Positions 1 to 4,485 of a DNA stretch of 8,731 nt are shown here, piece after piece. Position numbers and translations under genes: made by a program. Source of the DNA: an uncultured Microcaldota archaeon (GTDB lineage Archaea; Micrarchaeota; Micrarchaeia; Micrarchaeales; Micrarchaeaceae); the NCBI GenBank assembly GCA_903858385.1, contig CAIOIN010000124.1:1-8731 (forward strand), read 5' to 3'. The notes beneath the pieces were generated by a model, which ran no database searches, was not told the DNA's origin, and was given only the letters and a program-made list of their open reading frames with translations. Each line of letters starts with the position of its first letter. The stretch's first letter is position 1.

Positions 1-92
1 CCGATCTATCGAGGATTGGGATCTTGAGCCATTTATCATAATTTTTCTTTTGCCGTGTGTTGCGATGCGCATACTGCTCGACTTATACCATC

Positions 93-100
93 AAAAAAAA
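93..100 (-). terminator. T8 tract on the minus strand, possible terminator downstream of the tRNA
   Basis: Eight A on the plus strand are a U8 tract in a transcript running leftward from the tRNA, about 150 nt beyond its 3' end. Archaeal RNA polymerase stops at U-rich tracts, so this could end the basic-protein/tRNA transcript. There is no closer poly-U run after the tRNA. The position is the only support. Confidence 0.25.
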
Positions 101-173
101 CCTTATATGTCTATCTTGAGACCCCAACATTGGATTTAGATCGTGTGCGAATTCCTGCTTCGGATTATGTGTG

Positions 174-198
174 GATTGCCGACTTGGATGCGGCAATC
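174..198. repeat. Perfect 8-bp inverted repeat (hairpin, 9-nt loop)
   Basis: GATTGCCG (174-181) and CGGCAATC (191-198) are perfect complements around a 9-nt loop. It lies in the gene-poor stretch 54 bp beyond the tRNA 3' end. It could form an RNA hairpin in either orientation, for instance as a processing or stop signal on the leftward transcript. The function is unknown. Confidence 0.5.
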
Positions 199-251
199 GT
201 ACTAAGATTTGCCTGGAGTTTTCTTGGTAGGACTTCTTATAAGTAGTTTTA

Positions 252-362
252 TGGACTCGGCGGGGATCGCACCCGCGACCTTCCGCTTTTTTGGATTTTG
301 ATAAAACTTTCCCTGAAAGTTTTACTTGCAAAGCGGACGCTCTACTACTGAGCCACGAGCCC
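252..362 (-). tRNA. tRNA-Ala (anticodon UGC) with a 39-nt intron
   Basis: On the minus strand a full cloverleaf folds with exons at 327-362 and 252-287. The acceptor stem is GGGCTCG/CGAGTCC with a G3-U70 wobble, the classic alanine identity element, and discriminator A73. The D stem is GCTC/GAGC, the anticodon stem TCCGC/GCGGA with anticodon TGC, the variable loop AGGTC, and the T stem GCGGG/CCCGC. CCA is not encoded. The intron interrupts the canonical 37/38 position, leaving a 72-nt mature tRNA. Two elbow bases are unusual: the D loop AGTAGTA has A where G18 is expected, and the T loop TGCGATC has G where U55 is expected. G19 and C56 are kept. All stems are intact, so I treat it as functional. 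The gene lies 35 bp downstream of the basic-protein stop on the same strand. Confidence 0.93.
288..326 (-). other. tRNA-Ala intron (archaeal endonuclease type)
   Basis: This 39-nt intron lies between positions 37 and 38 of the tRNA. The precursor can pair exon/intron TTTG with CAAA in a 4-bp helix flanked by 3-nt bulges CAA and AAA. Cutting after the second base of each bulge gives exactly the intron needed for a normal 7-nt anticodon loop, which is the arrangement recognised by archaeal tRNA splicing endonuclease. The inner part forms its own hairpin, AAAACTTT/AAAGTTTT around a CAGGG loop. About six unpaired nt on the 3' side separate it from the central helix, so the bulge-helix-bulge motif is relaxed on its inner side. 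Confidence 0.85.
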
Positions 363-387
363 AATCAATAGAATTAGTGTAATAAGT

Positions 388-396
388 GTTTTTATT
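388..396 (-). promoter_or_regulatory. Candidate TATA box for the tRNA
   Basis: The minus-strand sequence AATAAAAA at 389-396 lies 27-34 nt upstream of the tRNA 5' base. That spacing would place transcription start a few nt before the mature end. The tRNA may therefore be transcribed on its own as well as by read-through from the basic-protein gene. Confidence 0.4.
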
Positions 397-397
397 G

Positions 398-733
398 CTA
401 TCTTCTGTGCTTCTTCGCTTTCGGTTTCTTGTGCGCGGATGCGCGCGGAGCTTTCTTCGGCTTTTGCGCCTTCTTCGCGGCATGCGGATGTTTGGCTTCC
501 CTCTTGGTGGTGAGCTTCTCTATCAGTGCCATGTCCTTCTCGCCGACCTTGCCCTTGTCGACAGAGCTTAGTATCGCGTCTATGACGCCTTCGCTGACCG
601 GCTCGGATTCCTTCGCGGAGTTCGTCAGAAGGGCGTTTTCCACGTCCCCTTTCTTGAGTATGCTTTCGAGCGCGCTCAACTCTTTTATCTTCGCAAGTTC
701 CGCAGTATACTTGCCTCTCTTTTTGCCCACCAC
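398..733 (-). CDS. Unrecognised small protein with a lysine/alanine-rich basic tail
   Basis: I do not recognise a family for this 111-residue protein. Residues 1-80 look mostly helical and mixed in charge, with leucine-rich stretches at 12-28 and 65-75. Residues 78-111 form a tail of almost only Lys, Arg, His, Ala and Pro, with repeated KKA/KKP/KPK units and the end AKKHRR. The tail resembles those of histone H1-like or nucleoid proteins and some ribosome-associated proteins, so nucleic-acid binding is a reasonable inference and no more. The start is GTG (731-733), preceded by AAGGGTG (736-742); the next codon is also GTG (728-730), so the start could be one residue later. A TATA-like TTAAAAA at 763-769 implies a leader of only about 7 nt. 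The gene is read toward the tRNA. The opposite strand is also open here, but that reading is a low-complexity Phe/Ser-rich shadow. Confidence 0.72.
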   Translation of the reverse strand: MVGKKRGKYTAELAKIKELSALESILKKGDVENALLTNSAKESEPVSEGVIDAILSSVDKGKVGEKDMALIEKLTTKREAKHPHAAKKAQKPKKAPRASAHKKPKAKKHRR

Positions 734-762
734 AACACCCTTGCTACTTTTATCAGCATACG

Positions 763-769
763 TTTTTAA
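763..769 (-). promoter_or_regulatory. Candidate TATA box for the basic-tailed protein gene
   Basis: The minus strand reads TTAAAAA about 33 nt before the GTG start, so transcription would begin near 740. The inverted repeat at 772-805 directly abuts it on the upstream side, where the TFB-recognition element would lie. Confidence 0.45.
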
Positions 770-771
770 GC

Positions 772-805
772 CTTGCCCCGTTATACGTCAGAAATCTGGG
801 GCAAG
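772..805. repeat. 8-bp inverted repeat between divergent genes (possible operator)
   Basis: CTTGCCCC (772-779) and GGGGCAAG (798-805) are perfect complements separated by 18 bp. The centre-to-centre distance of 26 bp is about 2.5 helical turns. The repeat sits in the 190-bp gap between the basic-protein gene and the geranylgeranyl reductase gene, next to the TATA-like box of the former. A dimeric regulator site or an RNA hairpin are both possible. No regulator is visible in the window. Confidence 0.4.
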
Positions 806-848
806 AAAGCGCCGTGCGCCCCCAAAAGAACGGCAAATATCGGTAGGC

Positions 849-855
849 TTTTAAA
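849..855 (+). promoter_or_regulatory. Candidate TATA box for the geranylgeranyl reductase/rpoK pair
   Basis: TTTTAAA lies about 75 nt before the ATG at 924. Transcription would begin near 878, giving a leader of about 46 nt that contains the GGAGTG ribosome binding site at 914-919. Confidence 0.4.
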
Positions 856-913
856 CTCTTACAGCATAATTCATCCAATAACAACGAACGGTACGGCTCT
901 AATTGGTTGTTAA

Positions 914-919
914 GGAGTG
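914..919 (+). promoter_or_regulatory. Ribosome binding site that fixes the reductase start
   Basis: GGAGTG ends 4 nt before the ATG at 924-926. It lies inside the longer reading frame that could open at a TTG at 903. The ATG is therefore preferred, which also puts the FAD-binding strand at the N-terminus as usual. Confidence 0.7.
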
Positions 920-923
920 TTTC

Positions 924-2360
924 ATGGATAACTATGACGTTATAGTCGCGGGCGCAGGTTTGGCAGGCTGCCTCGCAGCCGCATCGGCAGCGAAGAACGG
1001 CATGAAGGTGCTGCTGCTTGACAGGAACAAGGAGAGCGAGGTCGGCAAGAAAACCAACTGGGGTTGGGTCTGCGGGGAAGCGGTAGCGTCAGAGCACCTC
1101 GATTTCGTCAAATCAAAGTTCAACATCAACTTCAAATACCCGGAGATAGAGCTGAAAGTCGACGGGATCTTCGCGCTGTCGCCGGATCTGCAGCACAGGT
1201 ACAGGTTCGATGGCGAGGGCTATGTGCTCGACAGGCCGTCATTCCAGCACAGGCTGCTCGAGTGCGCACTGGCAAGCGGCGCGGAATACCAGCAGGAGTT
1301 CGAGGTCGAGAGCCCAATAATCGAGAACAATTTTGTGGTTGGCTTATCGGGCAAGGACAAGGCGAAGGCGCACAAGGACCTGCGGGCGAAGGTAGTGATA
1401 GACGCGTTGGGAGTCGCTACCGCCCTTAGGAGGAAGCTCCCCGAGAATCCGTACGTCGACCGGGAAGTAGACGTGAGCGACCTTGAGGCTACCGGCAGAT
1501 ACCTTTACGAGTTTGACCTCGATCACGAGGATTTGAACTTCTTCGATCCCAAGAGCGCGCTGATACATCTTGACCAGAACATTGCCCCCGGAGGCTATGG
1601 CTGGGTCTTCCCGAAAGAGAAGAACATGGTGAACATAGGCATCGGGGTGCAGATGGAGAGCCTGAACATCAGGAACAAGAAGCTCAACAAGAAGGACACG
1701 CTGCACACGCTCATGGACGAGTACGTAAAGCGCAATCCTGTTCTGAAGAATCTCAGATTGTACAACAAGAACAACAACGGCAAGGGTTATTGGTCCGTTG
1801 CGGTCAGGAGGCAGATGGAGAGCATAGTATTCAACGGCTACATGGGAGCGGGGGACAGCGTGGCGATGCCGAATCCGCTGAGCGCGGGAGGCATAGGCTC
1901 GGCGATGATAGCAGGCATACTTGCGGGCGAGCACGCAGCGAGCGCGATAAGCAGCAAGGATGTCAGCCTGAAAGGCCTGTGGAAATACAACGTAGATTAC
2001 AACAGGGCTTACGGCAAGAAGACCGCGGGGCTTGAGGTCCTCAGGGTCTACCTGCAGTCCCTGAACAATGACACCATAAACTACGGCATGAAGACCTTCC
2101 TTACCACAAAAGAGGCGGTTGACCTCAGCTACGGCAGGGTGCCCGAGCTCAGCGCAGCAGCGAAGGTCAAGATGGTGCTGAAAGGCGCATCGAACATAGG
2201 CGCGTTCAACGATTTGCTGTACGCGGTCAAGAAGATGAAAGAGTTAAATGCTTTGTATACCAAGTATCCAGAGACTCCTGAAGGCTTTGCAGTATGGAGG
2301 GAGACGGTAGAAAGCAGCATGAAGGAAGCCAAGGAACGCTTCAAGCCGAATCCAGTATGA
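924..2360 (+). CDS. Geranylgeranyl reductase family FAD-dependent oxidoreductase (ether-lipid saturation)
   Basis: This 478-residue protein belongs to the geranylgeranyl reductase family, whose archaeal members hydrogenate the isoprenoid chains of membrane ether lipids using FAD. Residues 4-34 are an FAD-binding Rossmann unit with GAGLAG at 10-15 and an acidic Asp at the second strand end. The family's Cys-Gly pair is at 50-51. The substrate-pocket signature YGWVFPK is at 225-231, close to the YxWxFP pattern of the characterised Thermoplasma enzyme. The second FAD motif, GDS followed by NPLSAGGIG, is at 310-325. Length is somewhat above the roughly 390-450 residues common in the family, mainly through a C-terminal helical extension after about 400. 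There are no membrane segments; the protein probably acts at the inner membrane surface. The start is the ATG with GGAGTG upstream. rpoK follows 9 bp later and is probably co-transcribed. The exact substrate cannot be read from sequence, because archaea often carry several paralogues. Confidence 0.92.
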   Translation: MDNYDVIVAGAGLAGCLAAASAAKNGMKVLLLDRNKESEVGKKTNWGWVCGEAVASEHLDFVKSKFNINFKYPEIELKVDGIFALSPDLQHRYRFDGEGYVLDRPSFQHRLLECALASGAEYQQEFEVESPIIENNFVVGLSGKDKAKAHKDLRAKVVIDALGVATALRRKLPENPYVDREVDVSDLEATGRYLYEFDLDHEDLNFFDPKSALIHLDQNIAPGGYGWVFPKEKNMVNIGIGVQMESLNIRNKKLNKKDTLHTLMDEYVKRNPVLKNLRLYNKNNNGKGYWSVAVRRQMESIVFNGYMGAGDSVAMPNPLSAGGIGSAMIAGILAGEHAASAISSKDVSLKGLWKYNVDYNRAYGKKTAGLEVLRVYLQSLNNDTINYGMKTFLTTKEAVDLSYGRVPELSAAAKVKMVLKGASNIGAFNDLLYAVKKMKELNALYTKYPETPEGFAVWRETVESSMKEAKERFKPNPV

Positions 2361-2361
2361 C

Positions 2362-2367
2362 GTGATC
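2362..2367 (+). promoter_or_regulatory. Archaeal ribosome binding site for rpoK
   Basis: GTGATC between the reductase stop and the rpoK ATG is a perfect match to part of GGAGGTGATC, the complement of the archaeal 16S 3' end. It is 2 nt from the ATG, which is the correct register for the full-length pairing. It supports translation of this short gene. Confidence 0.65.
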
Positions 2368-2369
2368 AA

Positions 2370-2537
2370 ATGGAATACACTAAATTCGAAAAGGCTAGGA
2401 TAATAGGCGCACGGGCTCTGCAGCTGGCATACGGAGCGCCACCGCTGGTCAAGGTCCCTGCGGGCATGATAAACCCGATAGATCTTGCGGCAATAGAATT
2501 CGATAAGGACGCGATACCGATAACTATACTCAAGTAG
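2370..2537 (+). CDS. rpoK: DNA-directed RNA polymerase subunit K (RpoK, Rpb6 homologue)
   Basis: This 55-residue protein is the archaeal counterpart of eukaryotic Rpb6 and bacterial omega, a small subunit that stabilises the large RNA polymerase subunits. Residues 4-24 read TKFEKARIIGARALQLAYGAP, the hallmark helix and loop of the family. Residues 35-54 read NPIDLAAIEF followed by an acidic/basic turn and IPITIL, the conserved C-terminal segment. The length is usual for the short archaeal form, and both conserved blocks are present, so the gene is complete. It begins 9 bp after the reductase stop with a GTGATC ribosome binding site, so it is probably made from the reductase transcript. In many archaea rpoK lies with rpoN and ribosomal protein genes; none is seen here. 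Its stop codon is only 5 bp from that of the convergent phosphoesterase gene. Confidence 0.95.
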   Translation: MEYTKFEKARIIGARALQLAYGAPPLVKVPAGMINPIDLAAIEFDKDAIPITILK

Positions 2538-2542
2538 AACGA

Positions 2543-3292
2543 TTATTTGAGCACGGCCTTTGGATCTATCCTCTGACCCATCAGGTTGTATATCTCGGCA
2601 CCGCTGTAATTGAATGTCTTGTTCCTCAGCGACGGGTTTGCATTCTCTTTGTAGAATTTGCTGAGCTCCGAGCCCATTATCAGGCCGTTGAACGCGGGCA
2701 TCATGATCAGTTTGATGTTCTTGTTCACGTTGACGTAGGAGCGATGGGCCCCTGCCTGATTGAGCTTCGCCATCAACCAGACCTTCTGGTCGTAGGTGGC
2801 TCCGTTGCTGTCCGTTATCCTAACCATCGCATGGGTGTGCGCGGTTATCAGGTAATCCGACATCATCGCTTTCTCGCTCGGATTCTTCTCCCCGTGGAGC
2901 AGGGCAAAACCGCCAATAAGCAGCTCCTTTGTTATTGGCAGATCAATCAGATCACCAAGGTGCGCGTCGTGGTTGCCCGCGACTATCTGTATCTCGAATT
3001 CGCTGAGGCTGTCGAAGAATCCCTTTATCGCCCTTGCGGCCGAAACGTCAGGGTAGAGCACGCTCTCCTTTATGTCCCCGAGCATTATGATCTTCTTCAA
3101 CGAGAATTCCTTCATCATCTTCTTTATCCTCTCGGCCATGCACTCCGTGGCGTTGAAGACGTGCACTCCCCGTTCATGGAGGCTGCGCTCCATGCCTATG
3201 TGCAGATCCCCGATCACCAGGTACGGGATTTTGCCGGCGCGTATCACCATCGCGGGCTCGTTGTAGATGAATTTTATCCTTGAAAGCGTCAT
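2543..3292 (-). CDS. ICC-like calcineurin-type metallophosphoesterase (COG1407-like)
   Basis: This 249-residue protein carries the full metal-binding set of calcineurin-type phosphoesterases: GDLH (Asp29, His31), GD (Asp73), GNHD (Asn107, His108, Asp109), HGE (His133) and AHTH (His152, His154). These would hold a two-metal centre that hydrolyses phosphodiesters or phosphomonoesters. The pattern and the short length fit the archaeal ICC-like group typified by MJ0037 (COG1407). Its natural substrate is not established to my knowledge; relatives in bacteria often accompany DNA helicase or ligase genes, so a nucleic-acid role is possible. No signal peptide or membrane helix is seen. The reading frame is open 36 codons further upstream, but that would cross the shared promoter and run into the divergent protease gene. 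The ATG at 3290-3292, with AGGT some 8 nt upstream, is therefore chosen. It is convergent with rpoK. Confidence 0.88.
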   Translation of the reverse strand: MTLSRIKFIYNEPAMVIRAGKIPYLVIGDLHIGMERSLHERGVHVFNATECMAERIKKMMKEFSLKKIIMLGDIKESVLYPDVSAARAIKGFFDSLSEFEIQIVAGNHDAHLGDLIDLPITKELLIGGFALLHGEKNPSEKAMMSDYLITAHTHAMVRITDSNGATYDQKVWLMAKLNQAGAHRSYVNVNKNIKLIMMPAFNGLIMGSELSKFYKENANPSLRNKTFNYSGAEIYNLMGQRIDPKAVLK

Positions 3293-3308
3293 GGTAATAC
3301 CTGACAAC

Positions 3309-3322
3309 CATAAATTAATAAG
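3309..3322. promoter_or_regulatory. Shared AT-rich box between divergent start codons
   Basis: The only AT-rich core in the 51-bp gap (3293-3343) is ATAAATTAATA around 3310-3320. It reads as a TATA-like box on both strands. Its centre is about 29 bp from the protease ATG and 23 bp from the phosphoesterase ATG, so both transcripts would begin at or very close to their start codons. One TATA box serving both directions, or two overlapping ones, is inferred. Confidence 0.5.
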
Positions 3323-3343
3323 GCTGAACTTGAAGAGGGTATC

Positions 3344-4420
3344 ATGGCGGAGCTTTCCCCTTACATAGGTAGCATAGACGGCATACGCATACAGCTGCAC
3401 TGGTCGTTCATACTGCTTCTCCTGTTAATACTGTTCCTCAGTGCATACTATTTCCTTATATGGATATTCCTGTTCATTTGCGTGCTGATTCACGAGATGA
3501 CACATTCGATAACCTCAAGGAGGAACGGCATAGCCGTGAAGAAGATAATACTCTACCCGTTCGGCGGGGGATCCGTGATAGACTTCGAGAAGGTTAGCCC
3601 GGAGGCCGAATTCCGCATATCGATCGTAGGGCCCATAGCGAGCCTTCTTCTCGCTGCCGTGTTCGGCATTCTCGCGATATACTCGCCCGCGGGCATCGTA
3701 AGGTACACCGTGCAGACCCTCTTCGAGCTCAACGTCTTCCTAGGCGTGTTCAACATCCTGCCCTGGCTGCCTCTTGACGGGGGCAGGGCGCTGAGGAGCT
3801 ACCTGCAGGAGAAGAGGAGCTACTTCGATGCGACCAGGATAGCCGTGCAGATCAGCAATGCGGTAACTGCGCTCTTCATCCTAGGGACTTTCGTTTACGT
3901 CCTGCTGATTCCGGGCACTTTCCTGTACAAGGAGTTCGTCGTTCTCTGGGACATAACATTGGGGCTGTTCATATACGGCGGGGCGAAATCGGAGCTGCAG
4001 AACGCTTACGTGAAGGACAACGTATCCGAGCTCAGGGCAGGCGATGCGATGAGCAAGAACTATGTTGAAGTCAACAGGAGCATGACGATACCGCAGCTTT
4101 ACAGGACCATGCTCAAGCACCGCACCAACGTCATACTTTACAGGGAAGGCAGCATTGTAAAGGCGGTCTCGGACCTGACACTTGACAAGATGCCGTGGAA
4201 GGGCAAGGCGCTGAAGGACGTGATGCCGCTCGGCAAGGAGATACCGCAGATACAGTACAACGCGCAGCTATTCAGCGCGATAGACAGGATGAGAACGGAA
4301 GAAACAGGCATGGTGGCTGTCATGAAAGGCAGGCAGCTCGCGGGCGTGCTCCTGGCGCAGCACGTTGAATCGGTGATAGCGCTGTACCTGTCGCACAAAA
4401 GGGCGATGAGGAAAGATTAG
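3344..4420 (+). CDS. M50 (site-2 protease) family membrane zinc metalloprotease with CBS pair
   Basis: This 358-residue protein combines an intramembrane zinc protease domain with a cytoplasmic regulatory tail. The N-terminus (GSIDGIRIQLHWSF) is typical of the prokaryotic site-2 proteases related to MJ0392. A hydrophobic stretch from about 20 to 49 leads into HEMTH at 50-54 (HExxH; zinc ligands His50 and His54, catalytic Glu51). Further membrane segments lie near 93-115, 122-143, 170-190 and 198-212. The third ligand motif, NILPWLPLDGGR at 137-148, supplies Asp145. Residues about 229-345 form two CBS-like repeats (beginning near VSELRAGDAM and KALKDVMP), a module that usually senses adenine nucleotides. 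Family members cut membrane-anchored proteins such as anti-sigma factors or transcription-factor precursors; the target here is unknown. GAGGGT at about 3334-3340 is a plausible ribosome binding site. The gene diverges from the phosphoesterase and precedes smc by 65 bp. Confidence 0.92.
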   Translation: MAELSPYIGSIDGIRIQLHWSFILLLLLILFLSAYYFLIWIFLFICVLIHEMTHSITSRRNGIAVKKIILYPFGGGSVIDFEKVSPEAEFRISIVGPIASLLLAAVFGILAIYSPAGIVRYTVQTLFELNVFLGVFNILPWLPLDGGRALRSYLQEKRSYFDATRIAVQISNAVTALFILGTFVYVLLIPGTFLYKEFVVLWDITLGLFIYGGAKSELQNAYVKDNVSELRAGDAMSKNYVEVNRSMTIPQLYRTMLKHRTNVILYREGSIVKAVSDLTLDKMPWKGKALKDVMPLGKEIPQIQYNAQLFSAIDRMRTEETGMVAVMKGRQLAGVLLAQHVESVIALYLSHKRAMRKD

Positions 4421-4433
4421 GGCCGCTCAACGC

Positions 4434-4448
4434 AAATAAATAATAATA
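4434..4448 (+). promoter_or_regulatory. Candidate TATA region for smc
   Basis: The AT-only stretch AAATAAATAATAATA lies about 45 nt before the smc ATG at 4486. Transcription would begin near 4465-4470, on the inverted repeat at 4453-4471. It suggests that smc has its own promoter rather than depending only on read-through from the protease gene. Confidence 0.5.
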
Positions 4449-4452
4449 GTAG

Positions 4453-4471
4453 CGTCGATAAACTATCGGCG
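4453..4471. repeat. Inverted repeat at the predicted smc transcription start
   Basis: CGTCGATA (4453-4460) and TATCGGCG (4464-4471) are complementary at seven of eight positions around AAC; the odd pair is T/G, which would pair in RNA. It lies between the TATA region and the ribosome binding site, so it could be an operator or a leader hairpin. Confidence 0.4.
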
Positions 4472-4474
4472 AAC

Positions 4475-4478
4475 CGGT
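4475..4478 (+). promoter_or_regulatory. Ribosome binding site that fixes the smc start
   Basis: GGTG, the core archaeal Shine-Dalgarno, ends 7 nt before the ATG at 4486. A GTG at 4477 in the same frame overlaps this site and has no upstream signal of its own. The ATG is therefore the better start and gives the usual N-terminus MLYLDSIILHNFKSF. Confidence 0.6.
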
Positions 4479-4485
4479 GCAGAGA

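Larger units (their letters stand above)
1..251. other. AT-richer stretch without a recognisable gene, next to the tRNA 3' end
   Basis: Hand count gives about 42% G+C, clearly below the neighbouring genes. A plus-strand frame is open from a GTG at 55 to a TAG at 244-246 (63 codons), and another runs from the window edge to a TAG at 139-141. Neither matches a family I know, neither has a ribosome binding site, and their codons (ATT, CGA, AGA, TTG) differ from the ATA/AGG preference elsewhere. The stretch also holds an 8-bp hairpin (174-198), an imperfect 16-bp palindrome (232-247) and a run of eight A (93-100). It could be a decayed gene, the edge of an element inserted at the tRNA, or plain intergenic DNA. 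I cannot decide between these. Confidence 0.4.

Noticed and set aside
21..120. Direct repeat ATCTTGAG at about 21-28 and 113-120
   Set aside because: An 8-base repeat within 250 bp is expected by chance about half the time, and there is no third copy or array.
55..246. 63-codon plus-strand open frame starting at GTG
   Set aside because: It has no ribosome binding site, no recognisable family and unusual codon use. I describe it within the gene-poor stretch but do not call it a gene.
83..364. 93-codon minus-strand open frame
   Set aside because: It runs straight through the complete tRNA-Ala gene and its intron. Its apparent start is at the tRNA 5' end and its composition is random-like.
429..854. 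141-codon plus-strand open frame opposite the basic-tailed protein
   Set aside because: It is a Phe/Ser/Leu-rich mirror of the Lys/Glu-rich minus-strand gene and has no start signal. The minus-strand reading has a TATA-like box, a ribosome binding site and a sensible charge pattern.
903..923. TTG start giving a reductase seven residues longer
   Set aside because: The GGAGTG ribosome binding site lies inside this extension, and the FAD-binding fold begins naturally at the ATG at 924.
3293..3400. 36-codon upstream extension of the metallophosphoesterase
   Set aside because: It would overlap the start of the divergent protease gene and the shared promoter, and its residues are unlike the family N-terminus. 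The ATG at 3292 is preferred.
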